Of a stretch of 64,000 nt of DNA, positions 13,609 through 25,000 are shown piece after piece; within the stretch, counting starts at the first letter, position 1; every line of letters starts with the position of its first letter. Below the pieces are notes generated by a model. It was given only the letters and a program-made list of their open reading frames with translations. It ran no database searches and was not told where the DNA came from. A program made the position numbers and the translations under genes. This DNA comes from Neofusicoccum parvum (taxonomy: Eukaryota > Ascomycota > Dothideomycetes > Botryosphaeriales > Botryosphaeriaceae), in assembly GCA_020912385.1 (NCBI GenBank), contig CP087207.1:3720001-3784000 (forward strand). Direction: 5' to 3'.

Positions 13609-14658
13609 GCATAATTTTCTGCCAATAGGCATTAATGTAGTCACGTAAGGGAGCGCAGCACTTGTACATGGAGTTTTCGAGAAGTACATTCGCAGGGTGT
13701 CACGGCATTGGTAGCTTTTTGATTTTGTGTTTTTGTTCGTCATCTGTATCTGATGTTCCTGGGTAGAAAATCGTCTGCATAAATTTTGTCTCGAACCTTA
13801 ATCAGTAACCTGAAGATCATTGTGCATTTCGTGCAGATCTCTGCACCTGACCGGGTGTCTACTGCAGCTTCACTCAGCTCAACACTTCACCTGCATAGTA
13901 TTATTGATTTCCTGCATTCAACACCTCATTGGTCTCCATTGTTGCAATGCTTGCAGACTGTAAGCAACTACTGCAGCTTCAACACTTCTTAGTTGCAGGC
14001 TTCGGAATCCGCTGTGAGTCGATCACATAATACGATGTCGAAATACTCTTCGGAAAAACATTCCTAAGACAATTAACGTTGAGCGCATCTAGTCAGCCTT
14101 TCCCCGCATATTCCCCCATCGAGCCGTCTTATTCCCCAATCCAGGCAGCCGGACCAGGAGCACCCAAGTATAGCAATGATTGTTGGCGGCTGCTTACGCC
14201 GGGGCGCAGGGGTCTGAGGCTTGACAGCTCAGCCGCATCCACGGGCCCCCACCGCACTTCCGGGCGTCGGAAAATAGCCCGACACACCCACCGCCAGGGG
14301 CCAACACGGCGAATCCCGATGACGGGCGCAGCAACCTCAGGTTACACATTCCCCAACCTACGATTCTTCGAAGCCACATGCAAGCCAGCGTTGGTGACCC
14401 ACAACAGCCCCGTCTCACTGTTCTTCACCGTACCTTGCGCATGCGAAATCTATCGAAAGTTAAATTTGGCCGTTAGTGGTAGCCGCAGCCAGCTCCTACA
14501 TGCGTGGCGGAGCGCTATTTATCCATCAAAATTACCCGGAGCATGCAATTGTCTCGGTGCGTACTTAGTCCTTGCGTGCTACTAGCCTTTATCCCCTCTA
14601 TTGCAGAACTGCTCCACCTGTAAAGCCCTCGTAGAATCTGTTTCCAGCTAAGCCGAAA
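13609..14658. other. Intergenic spacer between MFS and aminotransferase genes
   Basis: About 1.05 kb without a supported gene. It contains a 14-bp direct repeat (CTACTGCAGCTTCA at 13859-13872 and 13968-13981) in a CA-rich stretch. The open frame at 14079-14585 has no coding signature. Confidence 0.45.
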
Positions 14659-15978
14659 ATGGTTTTCCCTCCTCCTCCCGTGTCCAGCATTGACTGGAAG
14701 AAGATCGGATTTGAGTCCAAGCCATGTAATCAGGACCACAAACAACAAGAAGAATAGTAGCTGATCAAACTTTAGTCAATGGACATGTTGAGAGCCGGTA
14801 CACAGTCTCAACGGGGTCATGGAGCGCGCCGCAGCTCGTCGCCGACCCCTTCTTGCGCGTCCACGGCCTCGCTCCCGCCTTCAACTACGGCCAGCAAGCC
14901 TACGAAGGCATGAAAGGTACCGCGCCATCCAAACCGCATCTCCTCCTCCCGCTGACCCCTTCACAGCCTTCCGCGACCCCTCCGGCAACATCAACATCTT
15001 CCGGCCGTCCGACCACGCCCGGCGCATGAACCACTCCTCCTCCTTCGTCTCCATCCCGGCCATGCCCGAAGCCCACTTCAAAGCCTGCGTGCAGCTGGCG
15101 GTTGGCGCCAACGCGGCCTTCGTACCGCCGCACGACGCCGACGCCGCGCTCTACATCCGACCCGTCGTGTTCGGCGCGTCGGCGCACCTGCCGCTGACGC
15201 CGCCGCAGGAGTACCTGTTCGCGGTCTACGTGCAGCCGCTGAACGCGTACCACGGCAGCGCCGCCGCCGACGCGCTCGTGCTCGAGCACTTCGACCGCAC
15301 CGCCCCCAAGGGCACCGGCGCCGCCAAGGTCGGCGGCAACTACGCGCCCGTCATCCGCTGGAGCGAGAAGGCGAAGAGGGATGGCTTTGGCATCACCCTG
15401 CATCTGGACAGCAAGACGAATGCGGAGATTGATGAGTTCAGCACTTCGGGGTTTATTGGCGTGCAGGCGAGGGAAGCGGGGGGCTACCGGCTGGTGGTGC
15501 CGGATAGCGTGAATGTGATCAGGAGCGTCACCAGTGTGAGCTGTGTCGAGCTGGCGCGGAGCTTCGGCTGGGATGTCGAGACTCGTTCTGTAAGTGAGGG
15601 TGCAATCGCCTGCAGTTGCGTGGCTGACCGTTGGCGCAGATCAAGTATGAGGAGCTTGCGTCGTTTGATGAGGTGATTGCAGTCGGGACGGCCGCGGCAC
15701 TGGTGCCAATCCGGTCCATTACTCGTCAATCGCTTGATCAAAAGTTTGTTTACCAGGATGGAAGCAGTACTGCTGGGCCTTGCTGCCAGAAGCTGCTCCA
15801 AGCTCTGCAGGATATCCAGCGTGGTGTGAGCCACGATGCGTTTGGATGGAGAGAGCAGGTATTGCCTCCCGATGCCTCCATCAATCATAACGATGATCTG
15901 GGATATTCGAGCGGTATATACGGCGTTTTGGAAGGTATGTGGCAGGCACTTCCAAAGGTATTTTCTTTCGGACGGTAA
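14659..15978 (+). CDS. Branched-chain aminotransferase-like PLP enzyme (TOXF-like, 389 aa)
   Basis: Four exons: 14659-14725, 14776-14916, 14967-15589 and 15640-15978, with three introns of exactly 50 bp. The 389-aa product is a fold-type IV, class IV aminotransferase close in length to yeast Bat1/Bat2. Visible motifs are [15 protein letters not shown] near the N-terminus, the PLP lysine in [10 protein letters not shown], and FSTSGFIG in place of the usual EMGAMN-like loop. In this cluster it most likely transaminates a 2-oxo fatty acid to the 2-amino acid loaded by the NRPS, the role proposed for TOXF. The loop replacement may reflect a long aliphatic substrate. The last 35 or so residues after the DAFGWRE segment extend beyond the usual BCAT end. 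An unrecognised final intron there is possible. Confidence 0.88.
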
Positions 15979-16382
15979 AAACTTAATGGTGGATTTGCAT
16001 CAATCTTTAGCATATCGAGGACATGTGGAACTTGGCGTAATTAAATTTCTTTCCGCTCATAATTCAAATATGAAAGTCTTTGAGCCATAAGTAAATTTTT
16101 GCCTCATATTGGGTGTGATTATTGTATGTGGAAGTGCATCAAATAATTTTGAACCTGTGTTTGGTTATAATTTCATCGAACCGTTTTCCATCAACACAGA
16201 ACAACAATTACGTTCGAGAGGGGAATTAAATTGCTCCTTTTTGGAGAATGTGAACAGCTATGAACTTAGCTAAATTATTCAATGTTAAAGTTGAACTGAT
16301 GCAACTTTTTAAGAGCATCAACTAGTAAAAATACAAAACGCTCAAGCAGCCACAGTCGACTCCAAGGAACTAAATACAAACA
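15979..16382. other. AT-rich convergent intergenic region
   Basis: About 400 bp of AT-rich DNA between the converging aminotransferase and FAS alpha genes, presumably 3' untranslated and terminator sequence. It contains no coding sequence that could supply the missing phosphopantetheinyl transferase domain of the FAS alpha protein. Confidence 0.5.
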
Positions 16383-19300
16383 CTATGATGAAGACAGGCG
16401 GGAGGTAGGGTCTATCAAAGCCTCCGCTTCTCGTTTGCCCTGGAATGGAGCAACATCCTTGGCTATAAACAACGTCCCATTCAACATTCGTTGCTGGAAC
16501 TCTGCAGTTGCAACCCTTCGCCTCTGCAGCGTCTTCCGTTTGTAAACATCATATACTGCCTCGTCCAACACTGCGAAGAGGTACTTGGGGTGAACGACAA
16601 TCGCCTGGGTTCCCTTTTGACCAAAGCCAAAGGAAAACACAGACGCAGCTTTGATACCTGTTGTCTGGATGCTCTTGTTCACGAAGGCAATGTGGTCGAA
16701 CTGCTCGAGATAAGGATCAATGTTGTCTGCATTCCGGTTTCCTGGAACGAGGCCGGTATGCATGATCTGTATGGGTCAGCGTGGGGTGATAAGAGAATTC
16801 GTTGGAGGCAAAGACATACCTGCAAGCATCCATTGAGCATCCAAGCACCAGCTGCTCCTTTCGGATGACCGGTGAGATACTTCTGAAAGACGCCCAATAT
16901 CCTGTTTCCACGGGTCCGACCAAGGTGCGTGAGCTGACGCTGCATTATTTCACACTCGTTCTGCTCATTTTTGATGGTCGAAGTGCCGTGGAAAGATGCT
17001 ACTTGGAGATCATCGATAGAGAGACCCCATGTTGCAAGAGCGCCACGAATGGGCGCAATCTCCGGGTGGTGTCTCCAAAAGTTGTTCCCGAAAGCCCGCA
17101 AGGCATCGGATTCCTGTCGTGCAGCCTCAGAATTGATGTGTTGCTCGCGATAGGTTCTGTACTCCTCAAGAGAGTCCTTGTCAATATCCATGGCGGCCAT
17201 TTCATCTTCCAGCTGCGCAAGTTCCAGCTCTTTGAACTCGTGGATTTGACTTCGTCTGGATGTCATCTGGCGTCGTCGGTAATCAAGGCTGAGCAGCGGA
17301 GAAGCAAAAGCTGCGGGTCGTTCTCTGACATTGACCATGACCCCCTTGCCAGGCGCCGGAACAGAGCGGCCAACTTTGTCACTTGCAGTCCCAGTGAAAG
17401 CGAGGATGCCGTAGACGGGAAGCCCCATTTCCAGAGCAAGCTTCGCTGTGCAGACCACCTGGAGACCGCAGCCATGAGACTCGAGGAATCCCCTCCGATC
17501 CGAGGCGGCAGGGCGGGACATCTCGTTGGGAGCACGCCCGTGGGCAGCATCTAGCTCGTTGTTGTTCGTAGCCTTCATGTTGGCAAACTCGTAGGCCATG
17601 TGCTCTTCCAGATCATCTACACCCCCGACAAGGCAGAACTTTGCCTTCCCAGTCATGATCAAATCATGAGCAGTGTCGAGGGATTCAATGGCCGTGGCGC
17701 AGGCCCCCACCGGGGTTCTAATGGGGCCGTTCGATGACAACAGGAGCATGTTAATCCACGCTCCAACCGTGTTCAAGAACGTTTCCTGGAGGACGTCTTT
17801 TGGCACATCCTTCTCCATCGACCGGCCTTTGTACATGCGCGCTGCTGATGCCACGCCGCCAACACCGGTTCCAACGCAGTTACCAAGTTCCGAAGCGTGA
17901 ATGTACTGGTAGATCTCATATGGATCGGTAATACCTGCGGAGAAGAGAGCTTCGACGGTGCAGACGAGAGAGTAAAGGGTAATTGGATCGACCTGAGAGA
18001 TGATGTCCTCTGAAATGCCGTACGTGCGTGGGTTGAAACCAGTGGGGATCTGACCGGCGACGTTGTGACTGAACTTGGCTGCTTTCGGAATCAAGAGCGT
18101 TGCACCCTTTTTGATGTATACCTTGCCATCCAGGACATCTGCGTGGTCTCCGTGGCGGCGCTTGAAGGCCTCGGCGGTGTCCTTGGATGTTTCAAACGGC
18201 TCCATATCCTCTTGCATTACGACTTCCTGGAAGAACTGCTTCTTTTCGGGGTCATAACCATCCCAAAGCTCTGGCTCAACAATTCGAATGCCGGCGTGCG
18301 CTTTGATGTGTTCGCCGTAGCGTCCTTCAATCTCGTGATCCTGGATCGGCTCACTACTCTTGGCATCAACCCAGCCGGCAGGCTGCTCGATTCCCTGCCA
18401 CGTCGGGTGCTCTGCGTATTTGATGAGGCCCATGATCCAAGCCATCTCTACCCAGCCTTCCAAAGAGAAGGTTCCCCTGGCTTCCATTTCCCATCTGGTG
18501 CGTGCGGATCCCCAGGGTCCAAGCTCTGAGAAGCCGGCAACGACAACAACGCTTTCGAGGTCAACCATGCCGTGCAGCTTGCCTAGTGGTTTCAAAGACG
18601 ACTGAAAGTCTGGAAGGTCTGGGAAGCCCAGCCCGATGTTGGCGCGAGGAAAGAAGGCGTCGTCGTCTTCGGAGACATCGTCGAATGCCATCTCCGAGTT
18701 ATCCAAGGACTCTTCAGCAGCCAGAGCACGTTTGATGTCATCTGCATCGGTGATGTTCTTGCGTATCTGCCTTAGCCGCTCGGAGAGGTCGTGAACTGTG
18801 TCGAGGCCGCCATTAAAGTCTGCGTAGAGAGGGCGCTCCTCCATTGCCTCCATCATTTCCGGGTCCAGCAAGGCAAGGATATTTGCAGCCATCTCAGACT
18901 GCGAGAAAGTCTTGATGCCGAGCTTCTCCACCTCTTCTGCGAGCAAGTCGTTTCCTTTCATGAGCCCAGTTCCGCGCGTCCAGCCAATAGCAGCTCCGCC
19001 GATGGAAAGGTAGTCACTCCATGACTCGGAATACCACTTGTTGAACAGAGTCTCCAAGGCGATCTTGGATTCGGCGTAGAGGCCGTCTCCGCCGAAGATG
19101 CCGTGGTTCGCAGACAGTGGCAGAATAACCTGGGCCGGACGGGTGTCGTATCCAGCTCCCTGCTTATGCCTCTTGATGGCGCCAACGAGGCGGATTACAT
19201 TCGTAAGCATGACTCGATGAGCCAGTTCGGACTTGGAGTCGATGGTGTCAACTTCTCGGCCTCCTTCGGAAATGGCGGCAAACGGAACAACGGCATCGAG

Positions 19301-21237
19301 GTCCCATCCAAGCCCAGTCCGGTCATAGATGTACGAGATCAAGGCCTCTACGTCCGATTGGCTTCCCTGGTTGAATGGCACGACCACGAGACGGGAGCCT
19401 GGACCGGCGTGGTTGACGTACACGTCCCTGTACGCATTGATGCTGGCTGACGAATAGCTGCTGGTGGTCACAATGACCTTGGCTCCTCCAGCAAGTAGAC
19501 CGCCCAGAATCTCTGCGCCGATAGAGCCACGGCCAGCACCTGTAATCAGAACGGTGCGGTCGACGAATGACAGGCCGTCCGTCTGAACAGCGCGAAGTAC
19601 TTCATGAAAGCTGTGGGTCGCTTCCTCGTCTCGCACCCATTCGCCAGAAGATTTGCGCCTTATCTGGTGGGTGCATGGGCTGGAACCGCCGACTGGGGCT
19701 GGAAAGACAAAAGATGGAATTTGCTGGGTCTCGCAGCGGCCGATGAGCGAGGTGATGGCGTGCTCTGCTGCCTTGTGACGGTCGGTCGAATCCTTCTGGC
19801 AGATCCCTTGGAGGTAGCGCAGGGCCTCGAGGAGTTTGGGAGTGGAACGCTGTGAGATGGAGTTGCAGAGCTGCTGGACTTCGGCGTCATCGGGCGCCGG
19901 CGCATCGTGGAGCAGACGGTGGAACAGGGTGAAGGCATCCTGGATAACCCAGGCCCAACTCGAATCAAACGAGCGCGCCTTTCGCGGATCGAAAATGGGT
20001 CGGATGCCGGAAGCGTAGGCGTCTCCATGCTCGGTGTTCCACAGATCAAGCTGGTCCTGCAGGTCTGCGGCTGCCGCAACGGCGTTTTCAGAGGCTTTCA
20101 AGCCCGCCTGGAGGTCGACACCAAGCTGCCGGGCGTAGAGCTCCAGCTGGCGCCGGTTGAAGGCCTCCTGGTCCCTGGTGATTGAGCGGAGCGCCTCCGG
20201 GTCGACGGACGGAGCGGCGTTCTGGTGGGCGGGGGCGGGGTCGTCGACGGGGAGGCCAGCGTCCAGCAGGTGGCGGCGGGCTTTGGCGTCGAGAAAGGCG
20301 CGGGCGGCGGGCGGGTCGGGCAGGCGGGCGGGCGGCGGGTCGGCGGCGGCGGCCAGCAGCACCGAGTCCTGGCGGCCGCACGCCAGCCCCCACCGCGCGT
20401 CCAGGTGCGCGCGCGCCTCGCTCATCGCAAACCCGCCCGGCATCTTCGCCCCCATCAGCTTCTCCACCATCGCTGCCGCCTGCGCGCCCAGCGACCCCCG
20501 GAAGCCGCGCTGCAGCGCGTCGCCGAGTGCCGCGACGCCCACGTCCTCGGCGCGCTCGGGCACGCTGCCGAACTCGCTGACCAGGTCGCCGACGATCTCG
20601 TTCTCGAGCGTCGACCGCCCGCCCGCCAGCGCCTTGATGCTGTCCTGGTCCTGGATCTCCTCCGGCCGCTTCTTCAGCTTCTGTGCGATCATGGCCCGCA
20701 GGATGGCCTTCGCCGTGACGGGCTCGTCCGCCTTCTTTGACGCCGGCCCTCTGCTGGCCGCCGGCGCAGGGACGACCGCCGGCTCGTCCACGACCGTCTG
20801 GCTCTGCGGCCGCTCCGCTGCTGCTTCATCCACCGCCGCGGTGCTCGCGCCGGGCGCGGGCGGGTCGCGCTGAAAATACACGTCCTCGGTGTCGTCCTCG
20901 CATGCCAGGAGGTCTCTCCGGATCCATTGCGCGTCGTCGTGGTCTCTGAGCTGCGATGCCACCGTCCGCTTCGCCATGACGGTCAGCGTGTTCGACGGCC
21001 CGATCTCCACCACCCTCTCCTTCTTCTGCTGCCCGAGAAGGACGTCCTGTGTATCGATCCTGGCGTGTGTCAGCCCGACATCGCACGCCAAAACGTGCAA
21101 AAACCTACCATTTTACCGGGTATGCGAATTGGTGCCTGCAGTCACCGTTAACTCAGGCGCTCTTGGACGCTGGAGGAAAGACCTTACGCTAACAACTCCA
21201 CCACCGCCTCGTGGGCCAGATCTTGATCCAGCGTCAT
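16383..21237 (-). CDS. Fatty acid synthase alpha subunit lacking the PPT domain (TOXH-like)
   Basis: Four exons on the minus strand: 21188-21237, 21109-21135 (27 nt), 16820-21059 and 16383-16766. The spliced N-terminus runs MTLDQDLAHE then VELLAHQF, matching the start of yeast Fas2. Domains in order: the N-terminal piece of the MPT fold (about 1-70); ACP with GGRSTLENE, phosphopantetheine Ser about 175; ketoreductase with TGAGRGSIG; and ketosynthase with GACATAIES (Cys about 1146), FHGTSTIKNE and KYLTGHPKGAAG. Total length is 1,566 aa against about 1,890 for yeast Fas2. The protein ends just after the ketosynthase, so the C-terminal phosphopantetheinyl transferase domain is absent; the ACP must be activated in trans. 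I recall the sterigmatocystin FAS alpha being similarly short. It pairs with the beta subunit at 2368-8596 and is divergent from the NRPS. Confidence 0.93.
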
Positions 21238-22025
21238 CTCTGCACTGGTCGTTGCGAAAGAAAAATGCAGAGTGCAGCTGCAACAACGAGAGCGTGTGGG
21301 TATTGTCAAGCACCGACAAGCGCTGCGGGCAGCGCCGCAATATTGACTGCAGAGACACTGCTCGGACAGGGCGCGCATTGGCGGGTCATCACGACACCAC
21401 CAATGCTGCCGCGCTGACAGGCTTGCGACCGACGCAGGCGTTGTCTCCAGATCTGGCCGAGAACACACTGCGCCCCGCGGTTGAATCCTTCGGTAAGCCG
21501 TGAGTCGGCTATTTTGGGGGTCTCCACGGGCCGCGCAGCCAACGCACGCAGACCCGCCGCATTACTTCTTGCGGCAGTTTTGAGCCAGCCAAGCCTCGTG
21601 GGGGCGGAGCCGTGACCCGACCCGCCTCTTGGCCCCCGGCAGCGCTTGCTGTCGCACAGGCGCCCCACTGGACGTTCTTCCAGGTACTATTTTCAGCCCG
21701 GCAATGGCAGCGCACATCGCCGCAGCACGCGGCTCCTCCCTGTACGCCCTGTCAGCACCCCGCTTGGCCCTGGCCTCTGCAGCGGCCCATGCCGTATTGG
21801 ATTTGCGCCGGCATCTCTCGCAGCAAATATCTCTTCGCTCTCACCGTCTGGCATTTCGCATCATCAAGTCGCTGTGACCTCGCGCCCACCGCACCTTTCT
21901 GCCCTCAATTCCTGCCCCCAATCTCCGCGCTGCTCTGCCCCTCCTCTTGCAATTTCCTCTCTTGTGACCTGCTCGCGCAGCTAAAATATACCCAAGGTAA
22001 CTATACCCCACTAATCGTAGAAATA
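21238..22025. promoter_or_regulatory. Divergent promoter region between FAS alpha and NRPS
   Basis: 788 bp between two divergent cluster genes. The NRPS side is CT-rich (about 21860-21970), common near fungal start sites, and includes the tox-box-like 10-mer at 21813-21822. The frame upstream of the NRPS ATG is open to 21612, but I see no convincing coding sequence or better start there. Confidence 0.55.
21813..21822 (+). promoter_or_regulatory. Tox-box-like motif upstream of the NRPS
   Basis: The sequence ATCTCTCGCA matches the published tox-box consensus ATCTCNCGNA, bound by the HC-toxin regulator TOXE, as I recall it. It lies 213 bp before the NRPS start codon. With eight fixed bases, about two matches are expected by chance in 64 kb on both strands. 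Position, not mere presence, is the evidence. Confidence 0.4.
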
Positions 22026-25000
22026 ATGGGCAGTCTTTCGCAGAGCAGCCAGCGCGCGTCTTTCTGGCAGGAGTATCTCACCGACGCCGAATCATGCATA
22101 TTCCCAACCCTCATCGAGCAGTCCGCCAGGCCCACGGGCTCTCAGCGGCGGACCAAAACTATTGACGCCTCTTCGTTCAATCGCTCGATCGCCGCCCTTT
22201 GCTCAGCGCACGATGTCGGCATTGCCGAATTGTGTGTCGCAGCCTGGGCCGTCCTACTTGGCCGCTATCTGGCTGCAGATCACGTGTGCTTTGGCCTCAC
22301 CTTTGACCGTGCAGCCACCCAGCAGTACTCGGCGTGTCGCATGCCGCTCCCAGAGGATAAGCCGCTCTTCTCAATATTGACCGAAGCGAAAAAGTCGCTC
22401 GAATCGCATCTTTCTTTCGCATTTCAGTCCATCTCCGAGTTCCAGTCCGTTGTCGGCCCGGAAAACCAATTATTCAACACCTCCGTCCGCATTGACCATG
22501 GTGACTCGGGACATTCGTCTGGAAGTCGGACTGCAGAAGTAAGTTGATGCAGTTGTATGCCGATGAAATACTAACTCTGCATAGCCCGCCATCACATTAG
22601 CCATCCGGCAGTCGACTAACGGCGCAGAAATTACCCTGGAATACTCTTCCTCAGTGCTTTCGGACAAAGCCGCTGCTCTTGTAGCAGCAACCTACCGCAA
22701 AATCCTCCTGGAGCTGTCCGAATCCATGGAGACTCCGCTGCGTCAACTGTCCATTTTGAGTGACGAAGACCTGGAGGCCATGTTGACGTGGAACGAAAAA
22801 TGTCCCGAAGCGGTAGACGCTTGCGTGCAGGACATTTTCCGCCGCCACGTCATTCTACATCCCGAGGCACCTGCAGTATGCGCATCCGACGCTTCGTTTA
22901 CGTACAAAGAGCTTGATGTTCTCAGCAACACGCTCGCCCATTTCCTGGTGGCCAACGGCGTGGGCCCCGAGGTGGTTGTTCCGCTGTGCTTTGAGAAGTC
23001 GGCTTGGGCAACCGTCGCAATGCTTGCTGTCGCGAAGGCTGGCGGCGCCTTCACTTTCCTGGATTCGTCATATCCCATGAGCCGTCTCGAGGACATCGCA
23101 CAACAGGTGAATGCCCAGTTTCTACTCGCATCATCCTCGAATATCTCCATGTGGGTCGGCCACCTTGCTGCCTTCGAGGTTAGCCGCGCGACAGTCGAAG
23201 AACTCCCAAGGCAAGAGCTGCCTCCCGTTACTTCAGTTACGCCGCAGGACCTCCTTTACCTCATCTTTACGTCTGGTTCCACGGGCAAGCCGAAGGGAGT
23301 GCAGGTAGAGCATTCGGCCTATCTCAGCTGTGCCCTGCACCAGAGCCGTGTGTGCTGCATGGATCCGTCCAGCCGTGTCCTGCAGTTTGCGTCTTACAGC
23401 TTCGATGTCAGCATCCTGGAAAACTTCACCACTCTTGTCGTCGGCGGTTGCATTTGCGTTCCCGATGAACAGTCCCGGAGCAAAGGCATTGGCAGCATGA
23501 TGAACGAGTTCAAGGTGACGTGGGCTTTCTTGACGCCTTCTCTGGTGAAGCTGATCGGACCCCGCGACGTGCCGCATCTCGAGACGCTGGTTCTCGGAGG
23601 CGAAGCGGTGACCAAGGCAGACGTCGAAACGTGGGCCGGAAAGATCAAAAACTTCCAGAACGGCTACGGACCCACCGAATGCTCCATCGCCTCAGCCATC
23701 AACCCCAGCGTCGGGCCGCACACCGACGCAGCGAACATTGGATGGCCGGTTGGTGGACTGCTCTGGGTGGTTGATGCCCAGGATCACCACCGGCTTGTGC
23801 CCGTCGGCGGAATGGGCGAGCTCGCCATCGAGGGCCCCCACCTCGCCAGAGGCTATCTCAACGACCCGGAAAAGACCGCTTCAGCCTTCATTGATAATCC
23901 CGAATGGATGGTCGGATTTGCTGAGTCTCGCAAACGGAGGATATACCTGACGGGCGATCTTGTTCGCTGCAACCCGGATGGCTCTATCCACTTTATCGGC
24001 CGCAAAGACACTCAAGTCAAAGTCAGAGGCCTGAGGATAGAGCTCGGCGAAATCGAGCATCACATCTCGGTTGATCCTCTCGTCCGTCTGGGTGTGGTCC
24101 TGGCGCCCACCGCCGGCGCCTGCAAGAAGCGCCTCGTCACTGTTCTTTCCACGGCCGAGTCCGTCCAGTCGAGCTCCTCCGGGGATGTTAAAGTTCTCGA
24201 CCCCAGCTCGGTTGAAGTCAGGAACCATGTCCAGCAAATTCAACAGCGCCTAGAATCCAAGGTTCCAGGCTACATGGTGCCGTCTTCGTGGATCGTTGTC
24301 GAATGTTTCCCCCTGACGCCGTCCGGCAAGATTGACCGCGTCAGAGTCAAGAGGTGGCTGGAGAGCATGGACACGGAGGCTCTGAAAGAATGCGAGTGCC
24401 TGCTTGAGGAAGAATCCGAGACTGCGCAAGAAGTTGTGGAAAATGCCGGAGACGTCGAGGAGAAGCTCCGAACAGTCATCGGATACGTCCTGAACCTGCC
24501 TCTGGACTCTGTTTCGCCCAACAGAAGCTTTGTCAACCTCGGGGGAGATTCAATCTCGGCGATGCAGGTGATGACGCAGTGCAAAGCTGAGAGCATGGCC
24601 ATCAAGATCAAGGACGTCCTCCGCTGCAAGTCTATCACCGAGCTCGCCACCACCGTTACCATCACGGATCGTCGGGCCATTACTGTGCAAGAAGAGTTCG
24701 ACACGCCATTTGATCTTTCGCCAATTCAGCAGCTCTACTTCCAGCTGCAGCCGGAGGGCTCTCAAAGAGGTGGTTCCAATCGATTCAACCAGAGCTTCCT
24801 CCTGCGCCTGGCTCGCCCCCTTTCCGCGGACACCATTTCTGCAGCATTGGATGTTGTTGTGCAAAGGCATTCCATGCTTCGGGCCCGCTTCGTCAAGTCT
24901 GAGTCCGGCAAGTGGATGCAAACTATCCCGCGAGACACAGAAGGCTCGTACCAGTTCGAAGAGCGCTCGGTCGCCGGCCCGGAGGACCTGGAACGTCTTC

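Noticed and set aside
14079..14585. 168-residue open frame between MFS and aminotransferase
   Set aside because: No family motif and poor coding character; lies in the aminotransferase promoter.
21612..22025. In-frame open extension upstream of the NRPS ATG
   Set aside because: No ATG with a plausible N-terminus, low-complexity coding, and it lies in the promoter.
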